Shown here one piece after another: positions 16,860-24,986 of a stretch of 37,261 nt of DNA (within the stretch, counting starts at the first letter, position 1; the number at the start of each line of letters is the position of its first letter). The position numbers and the translations under genes were made by a program. The stretch comes from DATJUF01 sp035524095 (GTDB taxonomy: Bacteria > Desulfobacterota > Binatia > Binatales > Binataceae): NCBI GenBank assembly GCA_035524095.1, contig DATKPK010000022.1, forward strand, positions 1-37,261, written 5' to 3'. The notes beneath the pieces were generated by a model. It did no database searches. It worked only from the letters and a program-made list of their open reading frames with translations, and was not told the origin of the DNA.

Positions 16860-18500
16860 TCAGGACTCGTCGATTATATCTTCCATACCTCCGCCGCGAG
16901 CGGCGCCGACGGTGGCGTCAACGTAGTCCGGTCTCGTGACGATTACGGTGTTCGTCGTCAAAAGCAAACCAGCCACCGAGGTCGCACTGCGTAAGGCAGT
17001 ACAGGAAGTTCTCACCGGATCGATAACGCCATTCTCGATGAGGTTCTCGAACACGCCGGTCCGCGCATTGAAGCCGATTTCATCGCCAGCGTTGGCAAGG
17101 CGTTGTTCGGTTTGGTCGGGATCAACACCGCAGTTTTCGGCAATGCATCTAAGGGGCTCGGTCAAAGCGCGTTGAACGATACGCACCCCTTCCTTTACAT
17201 CACCAGATGATGAGTCGATGAGGTCTTGCAATTCGGATGCGGCTTTCAGCAACGCGGTTCCGCCGCCGGGCAGGATTCCTTCCTCCAGCGCGGCATGCGC
17301 CGCATTGACGGCATTCTCGATCAACTGCGAGCGGCGCCGCTGTTCGCTAAGCGAGGCCCCACCGACACGAATCACAGCACTGCCGCCACAGAGCTTGGCC
17401 AAGCGCTCTTTGAGCTTGTCCAATTCGGTAGGCTGTTCAGAAGCATCGGCTAATTGCCGGCTAATCAATTCACGGCGGGCGGCTATCTGATCTGGATCTC
17501 CCGCGCCGCCTGTAATCACTGTGCGCTGGGCTGAGACTATGGCTTGGCGGGCTCTGCCGAGATCGTTCAGACCGGCTGTCTCAAGCCTGCCGCCGGTCTC
17601 CCGTGCGATCACCCGTCCGCCGGTCAAAATGGCGAGATCTTCAACTCCGGCCTGCCGCCATTTGCCGTATTCGGGTGGATGAATCGCGACTATCGGCGTC
17701 TCAGCCGAACTTGCGGCCAACAGCGCGGCTACCACCTCGCCGGATATATCCTCGGCAATGATCAGGAGCGAACCGCCGACCGACTGTACCGCGATCATAA
17801 TCCGTTCGATCTGTGCGAGGGAGTTGATGCGCTGATCTGTCATCAGCAGGTAGGGGTTATCCAAGGCGGCGAGCGTTCGTTCGGAATTCGTCGCCATGTA
17901 GTGAGAGAGAAAGCCACGATCGAAGGCGACGCCTTCAACCGCTTCAAGAGTGCTGGTGAGAGCCTGGCCGATTTCGACGGTCACAACGCCCTGCGCGCCA
18001 ACCTTCTGGATGGCCTGCGCGACCAGACGGCCAGTGAAATCCTCGCCGGCAGCGATAGCAGCGACGGCTTGTAATTCCTCTTCGTTGGCTATTGGCCTGG
18101 CGGCCCGCTGGAGCACTGCCACGACAAATTCGGCCGCGGTTTCGATTCCTCGTACAAGATCTACCGGATTGGCTTTGCGCGCCAAGGCCTCGAGTCCGCG
18201 CTGGAGGATCGCATTGGCGAGTACAGTAGCCGTGGTAGTGCCATCGCCGACGGTTTCGCTGGTCTTACGCGCGACCTCGCGGACGACTTGCGCACCGACA
18301 TTCTCGAAGGGATCTTCGAGTTCGATCTCGTCGGCGATGCTCACGCCATCGCGCGATACGATCGGCGGTCCGATCGTGCGGTCGATGATGGTATTGCCGC
18401 CCTTGGGACCGAGGGTCGCGCGAACTGCTCGAGTCAGTTTGTCCACTCCCCGGCCGAGTGCGATTCGTGCCTCGTCCTGATAGAGAATTAGTTTCGGCAC
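16860..18500 (-). CDS. Divergent GroEL-type chaperonin linked to the diiron monooxygenase
   Basis: A 546-residue group I chaperonin subunit. Nucleotide-site marks are present: LGPKG (residues 30-34), Asp51 in SRDGVS, VGDGTTT with Asp86, and LPGGGTAL. However the residue equal to E. coli Asp398, the catalytic base for ATP hydrolysis, is Asn396 (codon AAT, 17313-17315, in IENAVNAAHAALEEG). The apical loop that usually reads KAPGFGDRRK is HPPEYGKWRQ, and the C-terminus ends GGGMEDIIDES with no Gly-Gly-Met tail. This is not a housekeeping GroEL. In mycobacteria a similar extra chaperonin (MimG) is needed to fold the MimABCD hydroxylase, and this gene follows that operon. It starts with GTG behind GGAGAAATCAG, 180 bases after the coupling protein gene. 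No groES is visible. Confidence 0.92.
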   Translation of the reverse strand: MPKLILYQDEARIALGRGVDKLTRAVRATLGPKGGNTIIDRTIGPPIVSRDGVSIADEIELEDPFENVGAQVVREVARKTSETVGDGTTTATVLANAILQRGLEALARKANPVDLVRGIETAAEFVVAVLQRAARPIANEEELQAVAAIAAGEDFTGRLVAQAIQKVGAQGVVTVEIGQALTSTLEAVEGVAFDRGFLSHYMATNSERTLAALDNPYLLMTDQRINSLAQIERIMIAVQSVGGSLLIIAEDISGEVVAALLAASSAETPIVAIHPPEYGKWRQAGVEDLAILTGGRVIARETGGRLETAGLNDLGRARQAIVSAQRTVITGGAGDPDQIAARRELISRQLADASEQPTELDKLKERLAKLCGGSAVIRVGGASLSEQRRRSQLIENAVNAAHAALEEGILPGGGTALLKAASELQDLIDSSSGDVKEGVRIVQRALTEPLRCIAENCGVDPDQTEQRLANAGDEIGFNARTGVFENLIENGVIDPVRTSCTALRSATSVAGLLLTTNTVIVTRPDYVDATVGAARGGGMEDIIDES

Positions 18501-18680
18501 CTGATTTCTCCAGTCAGAGTTGAAACTTCGCTGCTTTAGCTGAAAATGACCGCTGCCGGTGCGATGCGGCCTCAGCTTTGGACAGGAACTATGAAGTGAT
18601 TCGCAGGCCGGTTCAAGCAGCCATTGGTGACATAGATTCGCGGATTGACGCCATTACCTAATTCGGCGATTAGAAGCGGA

Positions 18681-19043
18681 TCAGGTGTCATCGTCGGCCA
18701 TTTCGTAGGGCAGCGCATCTTCGAGACGGCCGAAGAAAACCAGCCGGTCATCGAACATGACCATCCGCCCATAATGGGTGGCCATATCGATGGTAAAATC
18801 GTAGGGATCAATCTCGCGGCCTAAGGCTTCGCTCAACTCCTTCATGTCGAATTCGAGCTTGTTCTCGCCGTCGATCCTGATCATCGAAGGATAGTAAGTG
18901 ATTTTGACGCCGGGCTTTTGCTCCATCAGTTTCACGATCTCGCGGCTCTGAACGCTGTCATTCAGAGTCACTCCGCATTTGTGGGAGACCGCGTCCTGCC
19001 GATCGCCATGAATGTCCATACTGGATTCCGGCCGTGCCGCCAT
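18681..19043 (-). CDS. Diiron monooxygenase coupling (effector) protein, MimD/PrmD type
   Basis: A 120-residue soluble effector of the MmoB/DmpM family, which docks on the hydroxylase to gate oxygen activation and electron flow. Family features are VGVTL-like NDSVQSREIVKLMEQKPGVKITYYPSMIRIDG (residues about 30-62), followed by the Glu/Asp-rich strand LEFDMKELSEALG. A longer in-frame version reaches 19220 but would lie inside the beta subunit gene. The ATG at 19043 overlaps that gene's TAA in a TAATG arrangement, with GGGAGTGGAAA just before it, so translational coupling is likely. No cofactor residues are expected and none were seen. Confidence 0.88.
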   Translation of the reverse strand: MAARPESSMDIHGDRQDAVSHKCGVTLNDSVQSREIVKLMEQKPGVKITYYPSMIRIDGENKLEFDMKELSEALGREIDPYDFTIDMATHYGRMVMFDDRLVFFGRLEDALPYEMADDDT

Positions 19044-20110
19044 TAGATTTCCACTCCCTTCCCGAGCGCCGGGTCGATCTGGGACAAACTCTCGAGCGTG
19101 TTGCGCTTGGCGTGCTCGAATGCCTCTTCGAAAGTACTGCACTTGATCCTGGGCAGCGACCAGAGCGGTTTCAACCCATTGGCCGCTTTGACACATAGCG
19201 GCGCATAATTTCGGAGCCACGTCAGAGCCAGATCGCGATTATGATCGGCGTGTTTTTCATCGCTGAGCAGTACGCGGAACAGTTCAACGCTATTAGCGAG
19301 ATTGCGCTGGTAGTCGGCTTGCGCAAAGCCGATGATACTCGGAGTCGCGTAATCGCCATGCTCGGCGCCGAAGCGCGCGACGAAATTGCGCACCAGCCCG
19401 GTAACCAAGTGTTCGTAAAGTAGATTCGAGGCCAAAACCGATTCCAAGTAGTCCGATGCGCCGCGAATAGTCTCAATCGCTTTGCGGCTGTCTTGCCAAA
19501 TGGGATCACCGAGCCAATGTTCTTTGCCGGCTGCAGTATCAAAATTGGCGAGGTCGAGACCAATCTCCGCTAGATAAAGAGTCAAATCCTGGGAGAACCT
19601 CAGTTTGTACGAGGCGTTGGTTAGAATCGAAGTGTTGATCATCTGACTCATGCCGTCGCGTTGCGCCTGCATGAAGATGATACCCAACGAGTATTCCGGG
19701 TGCTTCAGTGAGCCGACGTGATCTTGCAGCACTGCGACCCAGCTGGGATCAAAGGCTGCGGCAGCGCCCTGCATCCGGGCGTTGTCGCTGACCATCTTGA
19801 TAGCGCCTTCGATGCTGGATTGACGCTGGTAATGGGTGCGGTCCCATTCCTGATCGACGGAGCGGAAGCGATGCCAATCGGAGCTTTTAATCGCGGTTCG
19901 CTTTTCGGTATAGGTCGGCAGACCGTCGGCAAAGTTGATGATCCAGCCTTGGAGCAGATAACGATCCGGATCCGGCTGAACATCGACGGTCACATCTTCA
20001 TATAGGGTCGCAGTCCGGCCAGCCGGTTCGAAATAATCAAACTTGCGGCTTTCCGATCCTGGAAACTTTCTGGCGCCCGCTGCCGCCGACTCCTTCTCAG
20101 ATCCGGCCAT
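19043..20110 (-). CDS. Diiron monooxygenase hydroxylase small (beta) subunit
   Basis: A 355-residue helical protein of the ferritin-like fold that packs against the alpha subunit but has lost the iron ligands. It begins after a flexible 20-residue N-terminus with KFDYFEPAGRTATLYEDVTVDVQPDP, close to PrmC/MimC. It includes GWIINFADGLPTY, WHRFRSVDQEWDRTHYQRQ (residues about 80-100), EYSLGIIFMQAQRDGMSQ and DDL-type helices, and HADHNRDLALTWLRNY near the end. AGGAGG stands six bases before the ATG. It lies 130 bases after the reductase gene and overlaps the coupling protein start. Order alpha-reductase-beta-coupling is that of prmABCD and mimABCD operons. Confidence 0.92.
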   Translation of the reverse strand: MAGSEKESAAAGARKFPGSESRKFDYFEPAGRTATLYEDVTVDVQPDPDRYLLQGWIINFADGLPTYTEKRTAIKSSDWHRFRSVDQEWDRTHYQRQSSIEGAIKMVSDNARMQGAAAAFDPSWVAVLQDHVGSLKHPEYSLGIIFMQAQRDGMSQMINTSILTNASYKLRFSQDLTLYLAEIGLDLANFDTAAGKEHWLGDPIWQDSRKAIETIRGASDYLESVLASNLLYEHLVTGLVRNFVARFGAEHGDYATPSIIGFAQADYQRNLANSVELFRVLLSDEKHADHNRDLALTWLRNYAPLCVKAANGLKPLWSLPRIKCSTFEEAFEHAKRNTLESLSQIDPALGKGVEI

Positions 20111-20240
20111 GTGAGCCTCCTGTTATAATCGCAACAATCTCTCGCTAGCTATGGCCGAATCAGGCGTCCTATCGGTTCGTGCCAGTTCGCGCCGGTTTTG
20201 CTGATTCCGGTACATAGTTCGTTCATTTCTCGGCCTCAAA

Positions 20241-21272
20241 TCAATGAGACGCCTGAGTAAACTTCTCGCTATGGATCCGCTCTGGTTCTACTCCGCTGAC
20301 TTGGAGTACCGGAACCGCTGCTTCAATCATTGGCGGCGGCCCGCAACAGTATGCTTCGGTCTCTTCATCCAACTCGGCCCCACGCAGATGGCGCGCGACG
20401 ACCTCATGGATGAAGCCGGTTTCGCCTTTCCAATCCGTTCCTTCCGGTTCGTGCGAAAGGGCGGGAATAAAGCGAAAGTCAGGGAGAATTTTGCCGAGAG
20501 CCTCGATCTGATCGAGATAAAACAGATCGCGCTGGGTGCGGGCTCCGTAGAAGAACGTCAGCGGGCGCTGCTCTCCGCTACGCGCCAGGTCGTTCGCGAT
20601 CGACCATAACGGCGCCATACCCGACCCGCCGCCGACCAGAATCATCTGACCTGTTCGATTCTCATGTCTGAAGCAGATTCCATAGGGACCCTTGATATCG
20701 AGCTCGTCGCCGATCTTGAGTTGCTTGTCGAGCACCGACGAAAAGGCACCGTCGGGGTAAACCTTGATGATGAATTCAAGCTGGTTACCGCCCGGGACGT
20801 TGGCCATCGAGAAGGATCGGACCAAGCCATTGCCGGGGACTGTGATGTCAACGTATTGACCCGCCCAAAACTTGAACGGTTGCTCCAACTCAAGACCGAG
20901 CGAGCAGATGTCAGCGGTCAAGCGATCGATTGAACTAACCCTTGCCGGATAATTGCGGACGGGGATCGAGTGCGTGAGCAGATCCTCGTCGTAACTTAAG
21001 AGTTCGACGGTAAGATCGCTGTGCGCCAAGGTCCGGCACAGCAAAGTATAATTCTCCTCGCGCTCGTAATCCGCCAAGGCGAAGGTCGAATACTTGAGTA
21101 ATTCGATATCGCCGTCGATCAGGATCGCTTTGCAACTGGAACACTGTCCTTCCTTGCAGCCGTGCATCAGCATGATGCCCTGGCGAAAAGCCGCAGACAG
21201 CACCGTCTCGCCGTCTTCGACTTCCATCTCGACACCGACGGGTTCCAGACGCACGTTGAAAGGCTTTGGCAC
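20241..21272 (-). CDS. Diiron monooxygenase NADH reductase component (2Fe-2S, FAD)
   Basis: A 343-residue reductase that passes electrons from NAD(P)H through FAD and a plant-type 2Fe-2S cluster to the hydroxylase. The ferredoxin domain is N-terminal: Cys39-x4-Cys44-x2-Cys47 and Cys79. Then come the FAD-binding motif RSFSMAN (near residue 160), the NAD ribose/phosphate loop GGGSGMAPLWSI, and YCCGPPPMIEAAV near the C-terminus. Domain order and length fit PrmB/MimB/MmoC. The start is GTG with GAGGAG five bases upstream. It sits 77 bases after the alpha subunit gene. Confidence 0.94.
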   Translation of the reverse strand: MPKPFNVRLEPVGVEMEVEDGETVLSAAFRQGIMLMHGCKEGQCSSCKAILIDGDIELLKYSTFALADYEREENYTLLCRTLAHSDLTVELLSYDEDLLTHSIPVRNYPARVSSIDRLTADICSLGLELEQPFKFWAGQYVDITVPGNGLVRSFSMANVPGGNQLEFIIKVYPDGAFSSVLDKQLKIGDELDIKGPYGICFRHENRTGQMILVGGGSGMAPLWSIANDLARSGEQRPLTFFYGARTQRDLFYLDQIEALGKILPDFRFIPALSHEPEGTDWKGETGFIHEVVARHLRGAELDEETEAYCCGPPPMIEAAVPVLQVSGVEPERIHSEKFTQASH

Positions 21273-21348
21273 GTTACTCCTCGATCAACTGGGGCATTGT
21301 TCCCGCAGCCGCGAGCTCAAGCCTGATTCCGCATCGCAATCGTCCGCG

Positions 21349-23013
21349 CTAGATAGCCTTGACCGTGAAGCCTTTGCGATATTCCTCGGCCCACTTTGCC
21401 CTTTGTTCCGGCGTAAGCGCACGGAAATCGATCAGCGGACTGCGGAACTCGAGACCTTTGATGTGGTCGAGGGTCCACATGTCCTTTTCGTCCCAGGACA
21501 GGTGTGGTTGCGGAATCAGTGTCTTGCCGTCGCTGCGCAAGAACTTGAGATCCTTGAGGATGTCGGCCAGATCCCATCCGTGGTAGCAGGTTTCCCATTC
21601 ACGCTTGCCGCTGAAACGGCCCATTGCGGGCGTGGGACGGCCTTCGTATTCGCCCTGGAAGGCGACCTTGTGGGTCCACCGGCATATCTCGGAGCAGTAG
21701 GCATAGACCTCGCCATCGACTTCGTCGTAGACGAAATCTTCGCGAATCAATGCGGGAACCAGGCAGCTCCAGCAGCGGATCGGATACTTATATCCGGTAT
21801 CCTCGAAGACGATCGGCTTCTGATTGGGCTTGGAAAGCTTCCGATAGTCTTCCCACCATGCTCCAAAGCGCGCATACCAGCCCGGATATTTATACTCGAA
21901 CCACTCGAAGTCGCGCTCATCCATTCCGCCGATACGCCAATAGTTAACTGGCCATCCAGCGGCGAAGAACTGGGCAACCTCGTGGACGTACCACTTCTTG
22001 GACATCCGGTTCCACATCTCTTCGATGTCGTCGTGATGGATTTTAACGCCGTACTTCTCCAAGGGCAGGAGGAAGCTGCGATAGTAGTCGTCGTAAACCC
22101 ATCGGTGCCAAAGCTCGAGGTACGATTCCTTGTCCTTGCTGCGATCCTTGGTGCCGTACTCGATGATAACGCCGATGGCGGCATCAACGATCGCGTGGTT
22201 CTGCCAGAGCGCATAGCGAAGATCGCGCTCTAACAGGAGATGGTTTTCCGGATGATTGAGCACCGACATCAGGACGGCATGGCCGTTGTTCATGTGGCGG
22301 GATTCATCGGACTGCACGGAAAGAAAAACGGACGGCATCGCGTAGTCGCCATTGCGGGCGGCTTCGGACGGCATAGCGACGAACAAGGTGTTGGTGAAGG
22401 CGGTCTCGGCGACGACCTGCAAGAAGATGTTGGTGGCCGTGATGTTGTCGCCGGTCAGGAATCCTTCGGCAAACTGGCGTCCGATGGTACTGGCATAGCA
22501 GCGGCCGAAGCCCTTCGCATGAATATCGAATCCGGCCGGATCGATATAGTTCTCCATGTACCATTTCTTGAGATTCATCTGGATGGTGGAGTGGCGAAGT
22601 TCGTCGACCATCTGCATCGTCAAGCCGGTCTTCAGATTGGCGCCTGGGACTACTCGCGCCTCCATCGCCATCGAACGCGCGGCCGAGATTTCCGGGAAGG
22701 GAATGATGCCGAGGAACAGCTTCATCCATTCCATCCAGCGCGGTTCAACATTACGGAACATGTCGCCGCGCAGGCCCGCATCCAAGGCACCGTAGACCCG
22801 GTTGTTCTTCTCGTTCTGCATCGGGAAGTACGAACGGAGAACGGATTTGGTCGGGTCTTTGGGGGCTTTGGTTATCTTATAATCGGTTGGGTACTTGGCT
22901 GCTTCTTTGGCGTACGACGGCACCCAGTCGAGATCGGACACTAATTTGGCTGCTTCGCTGAGCGAAATTCCTCGTTGAGATTTGATCTTGGAGACGTTGA
23001 GTCCACCGGCCAT
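21349..23013 (-). CDS. Soluble diiron monooxygenase hydroxylase large (alpha) subunit, MimA/PrmA type
   Basis: A 554-residue catalytic subunit that activates O2 at a carboxylate-bridged diiron centre to hydroxylate hydrocarbons. The six ligands are readable: Glu108, Glu138 and His141 (DELRH), Glu203 (VAETAFTN), Glu237 and His240 (DESRH). Their spacings (30, 65, 34) equal those of MmoX (114/144/209/243). The gating threonine (Thr207, MmoX Thr213) is present. The remaining sequence and the operon order place it in the propane/phenol/acetone group (PrmA, MimA) rather than true methane monooxygenase, but the substrate is not proven. The ATG has an excellent site (GAGGAGATAAATC). It is first in its operon; the 500 bases upstream are non-coding. 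Confidence 0.95.
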   Translation of the reverse strand: MAGGLNVSKIKSQRGISLSEAAKLVSDLDWVPSYAKEAAKYPTDYKITKAPKDPTKSVLRSYFPMQNEKNNRVYGALDAGLRGDMFRNVEPRWMEWMKLFLGIIPFPEISAARSMAMEARVVPGANLKTGLTMQMVDELRHSTIQMNLKKWYMENYIDPAGFDIHAKGFGRCYASTIGRQFAEGFLTGDNITATNIFLQVVAETAFTNTLFVAMPSEAARNGDYAMPSVFLSVQSDESRHMNNGHAVLMSVLNHPENHLLLERDLRYALWQNHAIVDAAIGVIIEYGTKDRSKDKESYLELWHRWVYDDYYRSFLLPLEKYGVKIHHDDIEEMWNRMSKKWYVHEVAQFFAAGWPVNYWRIGGMDERDFEWFEYKYPGWYARFGAWWEDYRKLSKPNQKPIVFEDTGYKYPIRCWSCLVPALIREDFVYDEVDGEVYAYCSEICRWTHKVAFQGEYEGRPTPAMGRFSGKREWETCYHGWDLADILKDLKFLRSDGKTLIPQPHLSWDEKDMWTLDHIKGLEFRSPLIDFRALTPEQRAKWAEEYRKGFTVKAI

Positions 23014-23512
23014 GATTTATCTCCTCATTAAGCGTGTTCGCCGGGCTGCCTCGAAGTGGAGTGCCGATTTACAGGCGCACGAAATCGCAGGTCCAGCAAT
23101 TGTCCGTTATCGTAATGCGCGGTCTTTTCCCGCGTAACTTAGCTTTCGAGTCCTGACCTGGAGTGCACCGTCGCAAGCCGGATGTCGCCCACCGTCCTGA
23201 CGTACGCGATCAAGCATCAGGCCCCCCGTTCCCAGTTGAAAATCGCCTGCAATCCCGACCGGTATCAACCTTCGCTACACCACTATGGATAGCGAATTCC
23301 GACCGGCGGAAGTGGAAAATTAGGGGCTTGAGGACGACGTCGCGCATGTTTTCAGGGCTCGATACCTTCGAGGTTGACAGTGGCAAACTCATCGATAACT
23401 TGCAAATGAAATACCGGTAGCGGGGATGGCTGACAATGCGCTGAGGCGAGGCTCGGCCCAGGGCGGCGTACGGTGTTCCGGTTGAACTTCAAAGCTGGTA
23501 CGGTCGCGGCGC
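23014..23512. other. Divergent control region between the monooxygenase operon and the Nramp gene
   Basis: About 500 bases with no credible gene. It must contain the monooxygenase promoter. Because relatives (mim, prm) are commonly sigma-54 dependent, I searched by eye for GCAA-N5-GTGCCA on this strand and found no clean -24/-12 element. No strong palindrome was seen either. No regulator gene (MimR-like) is in the window. Confidence 0.45.
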
Positions 23513-24742
23513 ATGGTAGTTCCTGAAGTCTCCGAGCGCGTGCCGCACCGCGCTCGCGCCTTTGTACGTTTTGGTCTGTATATCGGACCCGCTTTTCTGG
23601 TGGCCGTGGGCTATATCGACCGCGGCAACTGGGCAACCGACCTCGAAGCGGGTAGCCGTTTTGGCTATCAGCTCTTATGGGTGATTTTTGCCAGCAATGT
23701 AATTGCGCTGGTCGTTCAGTTGTTGTCGGCGAGGCTGGGGCTGGTGACCGGCGATTCTTATGCCACGAATTGCCGGCGCCATTTCGCAACCGGAATCTGG
23801 GTAATGCTTTGGATTGTCGTTGAAGTCGGCTTGATCGCCACAGACTTAGCGGAATTCATGGGAGCGATGCTCGGGTTTGAACTCTTGTTCAGAATCGGGA
23901 GCCTGTTAGCTATTTGCCTGAGTGTGCCGAGCGCCTTCGGCGTCCTGGCGCTTTACCCTTACGGGGATCGCACGGTCGAACGGCTGTTTATTTTCATGAT
24001 CATGCTGGTTGGTCTCTGCTACGTGGTCGAGTTGCGGATGGCGCCGCCGGACTGGGCCGAGGTCCTTAAATCGACGTTTTGGCCACGGCTGGACCGGGGG
24101 AGCGCGGCGATCGCCGCCGGTATCGTCGGCGCTACGGTAATGCCCCACAACCTATTTTTGCATTCATCGCTGGTGCGCAAGAATGCTGGCGAAAATCCGC
24201 GTTTCGCGTTGATGTCGACGGCTGGCGACTCGTTCATCGCGTTGAACGCTTCATGGCTGATAAATGCGGCCATTCTGATCACTGCTGCCGCAGTTTTTTT
24301 AAGAACGGCCGCACGGTCGTCTCGATCGAACAGGCTCATTTGACGCCGTTGCCACTGCTCGGATCGCTCGCCGCGGGAGCATTTGCGCTGGGGTTGCTGG
24401 TCGCGGGAATAGCCTCGTCGGCAACCGCCACGCTTGCCGGCCAGGTCGTTTTTGAAGGATTCTGGGGCAGGAGCGTGAACCTGTTCGTGCGCCGCGTTAT
24501 CACACTGATACCCGCCCTTGGCATACTCGCGATAGGATTCGATCCTTTCAGTATTCTGATCGTGAGCCAGATTGTCCTTAGCGTGGTACTGCCGTTTGCC
24601 CTAGTCCCGCTGGTCTACCTGACCGCGCGGCAGGCGGTAATGGGGGAGTATGTTAACGGATGGGCTGAGCAATATCTTGGCGGTATCCGCGACGGCTGCA
24701 GTGCTATGGTTCAATGGAATGTTGCTATGGTCGCTGGCATAG
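23513..24742 (+). pseudogene. Nramp-family divalent metal transporter, interrupted by two frameshifts
   Basis: Frame 1 (23513-24343) gives the first seven helices of an Nramp/MntH protein: GYIDRGNWATDLEAGSRFGY in helix 1 (metal-site Asp and Asn kept, the usual DPGN proline is Arg) and VMPHNLFLHSS in helix 6. At T7 (24294-24300) the homology moves to the -1 frame, which continues through TPLPLLGSLAAG, AGQVVFEGF and ARQAVMGE. Around 24642-24661 (a G5 run at 24642-24646) homology returns to the first frame and ends ATAAVLWFNGMLLWSLA with a TAG at 24740-24742. As read, only about 277 residues would be made. The sequence T TTT TTA at 24295-24301 is a canonical -1 slippery heptamer, but the second shift favours indels or sequencing errors. 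An intact protein would import Mn2+ or Fe2+. Confidence 0.85.
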
Positions 24743-24841
24743 GAGTGCCGGGTTGGCTGTCTTTGGCGGCTAATGGTTGCGACGTGGATCGATGGTGCAG
24801 AACCTCGTGGTGGGCTGGATAGATAGCCGCGACGTATTGAT

Positions 24842-24860
24842 GGACCCTCCCCGAGGGTTC
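24842..24860 (+). terminator. GC-rich hairpin after the Nramp gene
   Basis: GGACCCTC (24842-24849) can pair with GAGGGTTC (24853-24860) around CCC, with one G-U pair. It lies 100 bases after the restored Nramp stop codon and upstream of mprF. There is no T run. It is a possible terminator. Confidence 0.35.
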
Positions 24861-24986
24861 GTGCCGACCAGAGGAATCAGCTGGCGCATGCCGATAGCCT
24901 CGATCGGGCATTGAGCGAGATCGCCAAAGTGATGGAGGGATCAATCTAACCGTTCTCCGATTTCGCGAGCACGGTAGGCGTCGAAC

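Noticed and set aside
18572..18811. Small minus-strand frame between GroEL and the coupling protein
   Set aside because: It overlaps the coupling protein C-terminus in another frame and has no family features, so no extra gene or GroES is called here.
21094..22233. 379-codon plus-strand frame
   Set aside because: It is antisense to the monooxygenase alpha subunit and reductase, and spans two real genes.
23014..23512. Sigma-54 promoter for the monooxygenase operon
   Set aside because: Expected from mim/prm relatives, but no sequence close to TGGCAC-N5-TTGC was found in the correct orientation.
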